A stretch of 64,000 nucleotides of DNA from Pseudidiomarina indica (GTDB lineage Bacteria > Pseudomonadota > Gammaproteobacteria > Enterobacterales > Alteromonadaceae), in NCBI RefSeq assembly GCF_900104245.1, contig NZ_FMXN01000001.1:62001-126000 (forward strand). Direction: 5' to 3'. The stretch's first letter is position 1. Every line of letters begins with the position of its first letter. A model generated the notes under the pieces. The model was not told the origin of the DNA. It did not search any database and saw nothing but the letters and a program-made list of their open reading frames with translations. The translations under genes were made by a program, and so were the position numbers. Shown piece by piece: positions 50,793 to 58,359 of the stretch.

Positions 50793-51874
50793 AACAATCA
50801 CGCAGTTTTGTTGTCGCAGTGGTGGTTTTTTGTGTTGCGGCTGCCGCTAGCGTACAGGGTGCGCAGAATGTGGCAGAGAGCACTGTAAGCCAAGCGTATC
50901 TCCAGCCCGTGTCTGATTGGCCCGCGTTGCATCCCAATGCTGCGGGAGAACTTGCGGCATTACCTGAGCCACTTCCTGTGGATGAGACCTTAGTTCGCAT
51001 TGGTGAACGTTTATTCCACGATCCAAAGCTCTCGAAAGACGGCACCATTAGTTGCGCAAGTTGCCATAAATCCAATCATCACTTTGCGGATAACGTGCGC
51101 ATTTCTCCCGGCGTCGCGGGAAAAGAAGGCCGCCGTACCGCACAGATGCTGCGCTTGGTTGGGCATTGGGACAAGTTGTTTTGGGATGGCCGAGTTTCAC
51201 AGTTAAAAGAACTGGTTGAGCAACCACTGACTGATCCGGTCGAAATGGCTAGTAGCATTGAGCATGTGATGGCGTACGTGATGGCAAAACCCGGTTATCA
51301 TGATGCGCTGGCGGATTACTTTAAAGAGGACCTACAGTGGGAGCAGGTGGCATCAGCGATTGCTGAATACATTATGAGCTTGGATGCCCCCATGCGTCGG
51401 TTTGATTACTTTATGCAAGCCATCGCTGCCGGCGATATGGCGCAAGCAGCCAATTACCTGTCTGAGGAAGAACGTTGGGGCATGCATTTATTCCGCACCA
51501 AGGCGGGGTGTGTTCAATGTCACGCAGGGCCGCTGTTTTCTGATCAGCAACTGCATAACATCGGGCTTGCTTACTATGGTCGCCACTTTGAAGACTTGGG
51601 CCATTATCGGGTTAGTGGGCAAGCGGAACACGTCGGTGCTTTTCGGACGCCATCGCTCCGTTATGTCAGTGAACGTCCGCACCTGATGCACAATGGGTTA
51701 TTCAACGATCTGAATGGCATTGTACGAATGTACCGTCATGGCGGGCCGCGTCCACGCCCCAAAGGCGATCAGGTCAACGATCCATTATTCCCAGAAACAT
51801 CGCCCTTACTGGTGCCATTTGAGTTATCCCAAGAAGAAGAAAATGCCATCGTGAGTTTTCTGAAAACGCTGTAA
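50786..51874 (+). CDS. Di-heme cytochrome c peroxidase / MauG family protein
   Basis: Periplasmic protein of 362 residues with a signal peptide (MVKQSRSFVVAVVVFCVAAAASVQG). Two heme c attachment motifs are visible: CASCH near residue 90 and CVQCH near 243. ERLFHDPKLSKDGTISC and FRTPSLRYV are typical of the family, which includes hydrogen peroxide reductases and MauG/MbnH-like oxidases. ATG 50786 overlaps the stop of the receptor's second frame. As the third gene behind a Fur box it may modify a metal ligand or protect against peroxide; this is inference. Confidence 0.87.
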   Translation: MVKQSRSFVVAVVVFCVAAAASVQGAQNVAESTVSQAYLQPVSDWPALHPNAAGELAALPEPLPVDETLVRIGERLFHDPKLSKDGTISCASCHKSNHHFADNVRISPGVAGKEGRRTAQMLRLVGHWDKLFWDGRVSQLKELVEQPLTDPVEMASSIEHVMAYVMAKPGYHDALADYFKEDLQWEQVASAIAEYIMSLDAPMRRFDYFMQAIAAGDMAQAANYLSEEERWGMHLFRTKAGCVQCHAGPLFSDQQLHNIGLAYYGRHFEDLGHYRVSGQAEHVGAFRTPSLRYVSERPHLMHNGLFNDLNGIVRMYRHGGPRPRPKGDQVNDPLFPETSPLLVPFELSQEEENAIVSFLKTL

Positions 51875-51878
51875 CAAA

Positions 51879-51910
51879 AAAGGGGCTTAGATTTTTGTCT
51901 AAGCCCCTTT
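51879..51910. terminator. Bidirectional terminator; former tRNA-Pro terminator
   Basis: A perfect 13-bp stem (AAAGGGGCTTAGA and TCTAAGCCCCTTT) with a 6-base loop is flanked by an A-run on the left and T-rich sequence on the right, so it can act on both strands. On the plus strand it ends the peroxidase operon. On the minus strand it lies 15 bases after the displaced tRNA-Pro 3' end and was presumably its terminator before the element integrated. Confidence 0.88.
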
Positions 51911-51924
51911 CTTATTAAATTTGT

Positions 51925-51969
51925 TGGTCGGCGTGATAGGATTTGAACCTACGACCCCTGACACCCCAT
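51925..51969 (-). repeat. Displaced 3' part of tRNA-Pro (attL)
   Basis: Minus-strand sequence equals the 3' 45 bases of tRNA-Pro: 3' half of the anticodon loop and stem, variable loop, T-arm GTAGG-TTCAAAT-CCTAT, acceptor CACGCCG, A and CCA. The 5' half is missing. The last 18 bases (51952-51969) are identical to 60920-60937 in the intact tRNA and define the crossover core. The T-stem differs from that of the intact gene by compensatory changes. Confidence 0.88.
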
Positions 51970-52075
51970 AGCTGCCACGTCGAATGGCTGAAAGCCGCAT
52001 AAATAAAGGGTTTGACCAGTATTTATAAGGGCTGCAGCTTGATTGGTGATTGCTTTTAATGTTACCGTTTGTAGC

Positions 52076-52139
52076 TTGATGTAGCCATTTATTGCGTTAT
52101 ACTGGCTACATATCGGCTACACGGAATAAGGCGGCTACA
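52076..52139 (+). promoter_or_regulatory. Integrase promoter flanked by integrase arm-type repeats
   Basis: TTGATG (52076-52081) and TATACT (52098-52103), 16 bases apart, form a likely promoter. The heptamer GGCTACA occurs at 52104, 52115 and 52133, and as its complement TGTAGCC at 52080. GGCTACATATCGGCTACACG (52104-52123) recurs exactly at 60799-60818 near the other end, as arm sites of a tyrosine integrase do. The overlap suggests the integrase limits its own transcription. Confidence 0.65.
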
Positions 52140-53542
52140 TGAAAACTTCAATCAGTACCACAGCAGCGAACCAGTTTGCTAAGACAGCAAGCGAGCGCCA
52201 GCAACTATCATGCAAAGTTATAAAAGGCTTTCACTTGCTACGCTTGAAATGCGTTTCATCGTGGCGTTATCGGTACACTGACGCGGCAGGAAAGCGCAAG
52301 ACGCTAACTATTGGTGAATACCCAGCATTAAAGCCACAGGAAGCCGCGCAAATCGCCCTAGAATGGCGCGTAGGGATCACAAAGGGCGAAGCTGACCCGA
52401 TTGCTAAGCGGCAAGCGATAGCAGCGCAGAAACGCGCACAGGAGCAGCTGCAAGCACAGAGAGAAAACCTAAAGCTAGGGCGCTTTTTTGAGCATTACAG
52501 CAAAGTGCTAAAAGACAGCCCGGACGTGCTAGGCAAAATTAGCCTTGCTTTTAGTTTTCTGTTTGAGCGTGACATGGACATGATAACGCCACACGACATA
52601 GATAAATGGTATCAAGAAAAACGCGAAGCTGGGCTAAAGCGTTCAACCCTTGTGGGCTACTTTGGTGCATTAAAAGCTATGCTCAATTATGCCGCTGGCA
52701 CTAAAAAAGGCCAGTCAAACCATGAGCCAGTTTTAACGGTGAACCCATTAGCCGGGTACACGTTGCCACAGCTAACCAAAGAGGAACGCAAAGCACTGCG
52801 CCAAGAAGATAATAAAATGATGGCCATGCGCGACATATTCAGCCCCGAAGTAAAGGCCGCCATTCTCAAAGGGCTAGATAGCTACGCAGAGGAATTAAGA
52901 GCCAAGCGCCGCCGTAGTTTACGCCTTGCAAAAAACCAGCACTTACCCAGCCTTGATGATGTGGCTTTTCCGCATTGGTTTATACCATTCACGCAAATAG
53001 CCATGATGACAGGCATGCGCCCCGGTGATATTTACGCCCTTAGATGGGAAAACCTTGATCACAACCCTTTTAACGGCAAGTACACGCTAATTTATACGCC
53101 GAAGAAAACAGAGCATAAAGGTGATGACCCGATAAAGGTAATCTTTAATTTAGGCACACAGCACCCCCTTATTGATACGCTGACGACTTGGCGCAAACAG
53201 CAAGGCAACCCAAAGACCGGGCTTATATTCCCGTCCGAGCGCGTTAGCGGTGAGATGGATAGAAAAGCCCACCTAAAGCACTGGAAGCACGTTAAAGAGC
53301 TTGGCGGCGTTCCTGATGGGCTGCAGTTCTATTCATTCCGTCATAACTTTATCAGCGACTTAGTACGCAAAGGGAAATCACCAGAGCTTATTCGTAAGCT
53401 AGTAGGCCACGCTGACACCAGCATGATTACTAAAAACTACATGAGAACGGACGATCACGACATGGAAGCATTAACCGCGCTTGCAGCCGATAGCTGGGGC
53501 AATCATACAACAAGCCCGGCTAAGGCCGTGGGGGGCGAATGA
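52139..53542 (+). CDS. int: Tyrosine integrase
   Basis: Site-specific recombinase of 467 residues that integrates the element at tRNA-Pro. The N-terminal 90 residues are an arm-binding domain (WRYRYTDAAGKRKTLTIGEYPAL), followed by a core-binding domain. Catalytic residues are visible: Arg in TGMRPGDIYALRW, Arg in FYSFRHNFISDL (the usual first His of the HxxR box is Tyr), His in LVGHAD and nucleophile Tyr in TKNYMR. AAGG lies 8 bases before ATG 52139. The next gene overlaps the stop by 4 bases. Confidence 0.93.
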   Translation: MKTSISTTAANQFAKTASERQQLSCKVIKGFHLLRLKCVSSWRYRYTDAAGKRKTLTIGEYPALKPQEAAQIALEWRVGITKGEADPIAKRQAIAAQKRAQEQLQAQRENLKLGRFFEHYSKVLKDSPDVLGKISLAFSFLFERDMDMITPHDIDKWYQEKREAGLKRSTLVGYFGALKAMLNYAAGTKKGQSNHEPVLTVNPLAGYTLPQLTKEERKALRQEDNKMMAMRDIFSPEVKAAILKGLDSYAEELRAKRRRSLRLAKNQHLPSLDDVAFPHWFIPFTQIAMMTGMRPGDIYALRWENLDHNPFNGKYTLIYTPKKTEHKGDDPIKVIFNLGTQHPLIDTLTTWRKQQGNPKTGLIFPSERVSGEMDRKAHLKHWKHVKELGGVPDGLQFYSFRHNFISDLVRKGKSPELIRKLVGHADTSMITKNYMRTDDHDMEALTALAADSWGNHTTSPAKAVGGE

Positions 53543-53973
53543 TGAATAACGAGCAGTTAAAGGAAAGCCTTTTACAGTTAAATTTAGAAGAAGCAATAAA
53601 AATGCTGACCCAGTATGGCGATAAACAGCCCCTAATCGATATTGGTAAAACCGATATGCTGCGAATAGCCAGCCACGACAAAGGCCATGAGCTTTTAATG
53701 AGGGCTTTAGATGGTCAAAGGCTAGGTAAAGAGGGGCGCGGAGCAGCCAAACAGCAGCCAACAGAAATAAAGCACCTAGAAATACTTTGCTATTTGTATT
53801 TTCTCAAAGGGCAAGGCGTACCTATTAAGGGAGAGTACAAAAACGGGAAAGAAACAGCTTTTCAGTTAGCCGCAGACAAGTTCCATAAGTCTGAAAGCCA
53901 AATCGGGGCTATATGGAAAAAGCGCAAAGAAACACTGAAACATATCGCGTTATTCAACCGCGAAAACAATTAG
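53539..53973 (+). CDS. Hypothetical protein coupled to the integrase
   Basis: Protein of 144 residues starting at ATG 53539 inside the integrase stop (ATGATGA; ATG 53542 is equally possible). The first 35 residues are helical and leucine-rich. The end (AFQLAADKFHKSESQIGAIWKKRKET) looks like a helix-turn-helix, so DNA binding is possible. No family is recognised. Tight coupling with the integrase hints at a role in element control or excision, which is inference. Confidence 0.7.
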   Translation: MMNNEQLKESLLQLNLEEAIKMLTQYGDKQPLIDIGKTDMLRIASHDKGHELLMRALDGQRLGKEGRGAAKQQPTEIKHLEILCYLYFLKGQGVPIKGEYKNGKETAFQLAADKFHKSESQIGAIWKKRKETLKHIALFNRENN

Positions 53974-54003
53974 GGGTTACTAATTAGCTTAATTGATAAC
54001 CCC
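53973..54003. repeat. Imperfect inverted repeat between the integrase unit and alpA
   Basis: GGGGTTA...TAATTA and TAATT...TAACCCC pair over about 13 positions with a 3-base loop and one mismatch. No T-run follows. Its place just before the alpA-type gene suits an operator or a weak terminator. Confidence 0.5.
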
Positions 54004-54064
54004 ACGAATAAGGTAGCCAAATTGAAAAACTAGCCATGTAACAACCAGCAACTAGAGGTTAAAC

Positions 54065-54265
54065 ATGGCTACTACCAACCCCACACCAGCAAGCGATTTA
54101 TTGCGGCCTGAACAGGCCGCTAACTTTCTGAATATGCACCGGGTAACGCTTCACCGATTAAGTGAACGTGATCCAACATTCCCACGAAAAATAAAAGCCA
54201 GTGCGCGCCTTTGCTATTACCGCAAAAGCGAATTAGAAGCATGGCTAGCAAGTCGGGAGGTGTAA
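54065..54265 (+). CDS. AlpA-family transcriptional regulator / excisionase-like
   Basis: Protein of 66 residues with the MerR-like AlpA helix-turn-helix: LLRPEQAANFLNMHRVTLHRLSERDPTFPRKI, then the wing YYRKSELEAWLASR. AlpA proteins activate the integrase or replication genes of P4-like elements, and related Xis proteins direct excision. AGAGG lies before the ATG. The next gene begins 1 base after the stop. Confidence 0.88.
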   Translation: MATTNPTPASDLLRPEQAANFLNMHRVTLHRLSERDPTFPRKIKASARLCYYRKSELEAWLASREV

Positions 54266-54266
54266 C

Positions 54267-54581
54267 ATGGAATTTACCGTTCCCGATAGCTACGACCTAC
54301 GCCCAAGTCGCCGCAAGTGGCTTAAAGAAGCAATGAAGCTTAAGAACGCAAATTCAGCACTTTTGAGTTTTATTGTTTGTCGTTTAAGTGCTGGAAATTT
54401 GACGCTTAAAACAATCCTCAAACTTTGTTCAAAGCAGGGCTTTACACCTAGCGAAGCCCGACACGCTCTAGGGCGCTTAATGGAAGCTGGCTTGATCGAA
54501 TACAGCCATATTGAGCCTGATATTTTCGTGAGCTTTAACGAAGCTGGCAAGAAGTTCGCGCAGGAGGTGGGTAATGAGTAA
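54267..54581 (+). CDS. Winged-helix-like DNA-binding protein, unnamed
   Basis: Protein of 104 residues. The middle (TLKTILKLCSKQGFTPSEARHALGRLMEAGLIEY) reads as a winged helix, with the recognition helix at SEARHALGRLMEAG and a wing ending EPDIFVSFNEAG. A regulator or replication accessory protein is likely but no family is recognised. GGGAGG precedes the ATG, and the gene overlaps the next by 8 bases. Confidence 0.7.
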   Translation: MEFTVPDSYDLRPSRRKWLKEAMKLKNANSALLSFIVCRLSAGNLTLKTILKLCSKQGFTPSEARHALGRLMEAGLIEYSHIEPDIFVSFNEAGKKFAQEVGNE

Positions 54582-54819
54582 CAGCACCGTAAAAGCCTTT
54601 CTAAAGCGAATCAATACTACTGATCACTTCTGCGACACCAAAGCAGCGCAAAGCACCCTAGATGCGCTTCTGAAGGCTCAACAGTCTTTCTACTGTCACA
54701 GCAACAGCGGCAACGCAAAAGCCGCACATGATGCTTGGAAGAACGTAGAAATGCTGGCGTATGAAGTGGAACAGCTTGTTCTCGGTGGCGTGATCGAATT
54801 GTACGAGGGGGACGAATAA
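54574..54819 (+). CDS. Hypothetical small acidic protein
   Basis: Protein of 81 residues, largely helical, with an acidic end (IELYEGDE). AGGAGGTGG precedes ATG 54574 inside the previous gene, and the TAA shares one base with the next ATG, so the three genes 54267-57335 are translated as a coupled set. No family is recognised. Confidence 0.7.
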   Translation: MSNSTVKAFLKRINTTDHFCDTKAAQSTLDALLKAQQSFYCHSNSGNAKAAHDAWKNVEMLAYEVEQLVLGGVIELYEGDE

Positions 54820-57335
54820 TGTACACACAAAAAAAAGCCCCGGCGGCAACCGAGGCTCAATGCAAAGAGGTAAACTTTGATAGTTCAAATATTAACCTAT
54901 GTTCGGGCTTTGGGCAATTCCACAGCACCAATAATAAGCGCGAGCCAAAGCCCTACGTAGGGATCACACTTGCACAGGTGGCCGATATGCTCGCGACCCC
55001 ACCAAGTACGGCTAAAGAGCATGGCCAATGGGCTATTTTCTCGAACCTTGCGAGCCGTGACGTTATCGAGCAGCGCAATAGTGGCGAGTTTTACGCGCTA
55101 TGGGCTGACATTGACGATCCAGACGGTAAACCTTTCAAAGATATGTTTAGCCTTGCTTGTAAGGTGCTAGGCGTTGATTTGATGGGCTACACCAGCCGCA
55201 GTGCTACCGAGGATAAGCAGAAATGCCGCTTCATTGTTCCGCTGGCGCACCCGGTGAACGGTAACGACTTTGAGATCATGCAAAAGATACTCAATGACAA
55301 GTTAGAAGCCGCTGGAATAGCACCAGACCGCAAAACTGAAACCGCTAACCAGATTTGCTACCTACCGAACAAAGGCGAGTTTTACGACTTTATGGAAAAC
55401 CCATTTAGCGGCCTGTTATCGGTTGATAGCTGGGGCGATGAGTTCCACGCAGAGCTAGAAGCCCTAGAAGCTGCAGAGCGCGAACGTAAGCAACGCTTAG
55501 AGCAAAGCAAGCGTAAGGCATACGAGCGTATGCAAAGCGGCGTAAAAAGCCCGATAGAAGCCTTTAATGCGGCCTATAGCGCCGTAGATTTACTACCCGG
55601 CTATGGTGGCAAGGTTAAAGGCAATCGAGCCGTATCGCCCTTGTCTGAAAGCGGCAACTACCAAATTCAGATACAGCCGGACGGTAAGCTATTAAGCCAC
55701 CACGGTAGCGACATGGAAGCCGGAATAGGGAAGCTCACCCAAAGCAACAAAGCCCGGCTAATTGATGCTTGGGATTTATTCAAGTTCTTTGAGCATGGCA
55801 ACGATGAAGCCGCAGCACTTAAAGCCGCTGGCGCTATGTTCAAGGACGAAAACGGCGTAAGTATTACCAAGCAAAACCAGCGCGACTACATGGCAAACCA
55901 GAGCGCAAGCCCAGAAGCTATTGCAGCGGTTAAGGCTATGTTTGATAAGGCCGAGGACGAACCAAGCGAACAGTTAGAACCACCTAGCCCAGCTGATGTT
56001 GATATAGACAATCCCCCGGGGCTTGCTGGCGATATATGCCGCTTAATGCAACTCGAAGCGCGGCGGCTACGCCCAGAGCTTTACCCCCTTGCGGCGCTTC
56101 ACTTAATGGCGCTAATGGGGCGCAAGCGCAAAAGCGTTTACACAAGCAAGCTAAACCTAATAACGCTAGGCATAGCTGAAACTGCAGCCGGAAAGGAAAC
56201 GGCGCAGAACGTTATTAAAAAGCTGGCTAACGATATGTACGCTTCACGCTATATTCACGGCAACGCTGGCAGCTTTAAGGATTTAATCGAAAACCTTATT
56301 GAGGGCGAAGGCACTAGCCTTTATATCGTTGACGAAATCCACAGCTTTCTAGACTCAATGAAAAGCCAAAAGGCGGCAACCTATGAAACCAAAATGGAAG
56401 CCGAAATATTGGTAATGAGCAGCACCGAGCTTTACACGTTCCGAGGTATGGAAAAGCGCCAAATACTCAAAACCAAAAGCAAGGACGTAAGCGAACTAGA
56501 AAACAAGCTAGATAAGCTGGGCGACAATGACAGCGAAGAAAAGCGCAAGCTAGAACGTGCGCTAGAAAAGACTAAGCTAGTTATTGAGTACCTGAAAAAT
56601 GGCTGGCCTGATCCGTTTTTCTCAATCATGGGGCATAGCGTACCAGATCGGCTAGATAGCTTTGCAAGCCTTGAAAACATAGCCAGCGGCTTCATTGGTC
56701 GAACCATAATAAGACGTTGCCCAGAACGCCGCGAGAAGCTACGCAGAACGCAATTAAACAGCGCAGAAGTGGCTAGATTGCATGGCGCAATAATCTGGGG
56801 CTTTGAGCAAATGCAAGCCAGCCACGGCGTGGTAGACGTTACACCAGAAGCCGAAGCCTACTTAAATGCTTGCGTGGATTGGTACGACGACGACGACCAG
56901 CTAAACCATTCAATAGTAGGCGGCGTTTACGCCAGAGCGCCAGAGCAGCTATTTAAGGTGGCAAGCATACTAGGGCTGGACGGTGGCACGATCACGCTAG
57001 AACACGCCAAATACGCCCACGCTTTGGTAAAAAACTCGGTTGATGATGTTAAGTACCTTATTCTTAAGTCATACGCCGAACGTGCCGAAGCTGGCGAGGT
57101 CGAAATAATGGCAGCCGCTAAGCAAACCGTTCTACGCAACTGTAAAGGGCAAGGCCTAGCACCTAGCAAACTTAGGGAAAAGGTAAGCAAGCCCAAAAGC
57201 TGGCAGCAATTACAACAAGCGAACCAAAAGCGCGACTATTTCCAAGAGCTAATAGAACGCTTGTTACAATCCGGTGAGCTTGAGCTAATAGAAAACGGTC
57301 GGCGGCAGCGATACGTTTCAAGGGCGGTAGTTTAA
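54819..57335 (+). CDS. Primase/helicase-like replication protein (DUF3987-like)
   Basis: Protein of 838 residues, probably the element's replication initiator. The first 230 residues contain ALWADIDDPDGKPF and KCRFIVPLAHPV, like the acidic and basic motifs of archaeo-eukaryotic-type primases. The second half is an ATPase domain resembling DUF3987/YfjI proteins: a Walker A variant ETAAGKET near residue 455 (usual Gly replaced) and Walker B SLYIVDEIHSFL near 500. The layout recalls phage P4 alpha, which joins primase, helicase and origin binding. A terminator and a repeat-rich candidate origin lie directly downstream. Confidence 0.82.
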   Translation: MYTQKKAPAATEAQCKEVNFDSSNINLCSGFGQFHSTNNKREPKPYVGITLAQVADMLATPPSTAKEHGQWAIFSNLASRDVIEQRNSGEFYALWADIDDPDGKPFKDMFSLACKVLGVDLMGYTSRSATEDKQKCRFIVPLAHPVNGNDFEIMQKILNDKLEAAGIAPDRKTETANQICYLPNKGEFYDFMENPFSGLLSVDSWGDEFHAELEALEAAERERKQRLEQSKRKAYERMQSGVKSPIEAFNAAYSAVDLLPGYGGKVKGNRAVSPLSESGNYQIQIQPDGKLLSHHGSDMEAGIGKLTQSNKARLIDAWDLFKFFEHGNDEAAALKAAGAMFKDENGVSITKQNQRDYMANQSASPEAIAAVKAMFDKAEDEPSEQLEPPSPADVDIDNPPGLAGDICRLMQLEARRLRPELYPLAALHLMALMGRKRKSVYTSKLNLITLGIAETAAGKETAQNVIKKLANDMYASRYIHGNAGSFKDLIENLIEGEGTSLYIVDEIHSFLDSMKSQKAATYETKMEAEILVMSSTELYTFRGMEKRQILKTKSKDVSELENKLDKLGDNDSEEKRKLERALEKTKLVIEYLKNGWPDPFFSIMGHSVPDRLDSFASLENIASGFIGRTIIRRCPERREKLRRTQLNSAEVARLHGAIIWGFEQMQASHGVVDVTPEAEAYLNACVDWYDDDDQLNHSIVGGVYARAPEQLFKVASILGLDGGTITLEHAKYAHALVKNSVDDVKYLILKSYAERAEAGEVEIMAAAKQTVLRNCKGQGLAPSKLREKVSKPKSWQQLQQANQKRDYFQELIERLLQSGELELIENGRRQRYVSRAVV

Positions 57336-57337
57336 TC

Positions 57338-57363
57338 AAAGGGGGCGTAAAGCCCCTTTTTTT
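57338..57363 (+). terminator. Rho-independent terminator after the replication gene
   Basis: GGGGC (57342-57346) and GCCCC (57352-57356) pair around GTAAA, with flanking A and T runs extending the stem, followed by seven T. It closes the alpA-replication transcript 3 bases after the stop. Confidence 0.82.
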
Positions 57364-57370
57364 GTGTTTA

Positions 57371-57644
57371 ACGTTCTACCGTTCCCCAACTTTCTACCAA
57401 CTCGGGGGAACGTACAGCCCTTATCTAGCCTAGCTTTGGGGCTAACTTTCTACTTTCTACCAAAAACCTAAGACAAATAAAAAAGCACAAATAATTGGAA
57501 GAAAAAAATAGGAATTATCTATATTGGTAGAAAATAAGGCTTTACCCCTTTATTTATAAGGCTTTGACGTTCCCCCAAGACGGTAGAACGTGGTAGAAAA
57601 TAAGCCCTAAAGCCTTATATGGCGCGGCCTTGACGTTCCCCCAA
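57371..57644. other. Candidate replication origin with two sets of short repeats
   Basis: TTCTACC occurs three times on the plus strand (57374, 57392, 57455), then three times as its complement GGTAGAA (57526, 57582, 57592), around an AT-rich stretch (57462-57525). A second motif, CGTTCCCC(C)AA, occurs at 57380, 57568 and 57634, and inverted at 57404. Iterons beside an AT-rich segment next to a replication gene are typical of origins such as P4 ori. The rest of this gene-free stretch, 57645-57832, shows nothing I can name. Confidence 0.65.
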
Positions 57645-57832
57645 CCAAGCTGGGCTAAAACAGAGCAGAACACCGAGCGAGTAAAGGGGGAAAATATCCA
57701 GCCTCAGAACCCGACTACCCCCTAAAAATGACCCAAAACACCCTGTAACTAGCGCCCCCTGTCTGTAAATGGCAGTTTGTAACGCTTTCAACCTATTGTA
57801 TTTATTGTTTTTGTTGTTTCTGTTTGTAGTCG

Positions 57833-57852
57833 TGTAGCCAATATGTAGCCAA
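57833..57852. repeat. Inverted copies of the integrase arm-type heptamer
   Basis: TGTAGCC occurs at 57833 and 57844, the complement of the GGCTACA motif found at both ends of the element, with the same 11-base spacing. It lies about 50 bases before the packaging genes and may let the integrase or a regulator control them; AT-rich hexamers (TAAAAT at 57860) could be a promoter -10. Confidence 0.5.
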
Positions 57853-57898
57853 TTAGCGCTAAAATATAAGGCATATACCAACCAAATAGGCGGCAATT

Positions 57899-58009
57899 AT
57901 GAGCAAAGCAGACCTAAAAGAAGTAGCACTTCATTCATTCTTTGGCCTTGTCATTGGCGCGTCATTCGTTGCAATCACGACTGCAGCCGTTGTGGTGTTC
58001 AGCGCATGA
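57899..58009 (+). CDS. 36-residue membrane peptide
   Basis: A short frame encodes 36 residues: an amphipathic start MSKADLKEVALHSF and one membrane segment GLVIGASFVAITTAAVVV ending FSA. The TGA overlaps the next ATG (ATGA), so it looks translated and coupled to the packaging genes. AGGCGG lies 6 bases before the ATG. Its small size and membrane nature resemble phage holin-like or superinfection peptides, but no function can be assigned. Confidence 0.55.
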   Translation: MSKADLKEVALHSFFGLVIGASFVAITTAAVVVFSA

Positions 58010-58359
58010 GCAAGACCCGCACCCCACCAGAGAAGTTTACCGCTAACTGGCTGCAGTCATTGGACAAGCGCACCGCCGTTGCACAAGAGCTACAACAGCG
58101 CCATAAGTTGCTAACCGATGACTTAGGCGGCATCGACCAGTTGAGCTACCAGCAACGCGCATTAGTTGAACGTGCCTTGTGGCTTGAATATCACTTGCAA
58201 CAGGAAGAACAAAAACTAGCCAGCGGCCAAGAGTTCGACAGCGGCAAGTGGACGCAATCATGCAACGCCTTGCAAGGTATTCTCACCAAGCTAGGGCTAA
58301 ACCGAGTAGCCAAGACGATCCCAGCGCTGCAGACCTACGTTAAAGGCGGTGGCAAATGA
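58006..58359 (+). CDS. Possible terminase small subunit
   Basis: Protein of 117 residues, mostly helical, directly upstream of the large terminase and overlapping it by 4 bases (ATGA). It contains DDLGGIDQLSYQQRALVERALWLEYHL and a C-terminal SCNALQGILTKLGLNRVAKTI segment. Position and size fit a small terminase subunit, which selects DNA for packaging. No clear N-terminal helix-turn-helix is seen, so the call rests mostly on context. Confidence 0.55.
   Translation: MSKTRTPPEKFTANWLQSLDKRTAVAQELQQRHKLLTDDLGGIDQLSYQQRALVERALWLEYHLQQEEQKLASGQEFDSGKWTQSCNALQGILTKLGLNRVAKTIPALQTYVKGGGK

Noticed and set aside
54574-54819. A toxin-antitoxin pair formed by the small genes at 54267 and 54574
   Set aside because: Sequences match no known toxin or antitoxin, and they are coupled to the replication gene, which suits accessory replication or regulatory roles better.
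57371-57644. The repeats as a CRISPR array
   Set aside because: Repeats are only 7-10 bases, occur in both orientations and have irregular spacing; no cas genes are present.
57615-57896. A 93-codon open frame on the minus strand opposite the candidate origin region
   Set aside because: Low-complexity translation, opposite to all element genes, no ribosome binding site and it overlaps the repeat-rich non-coding stretch.
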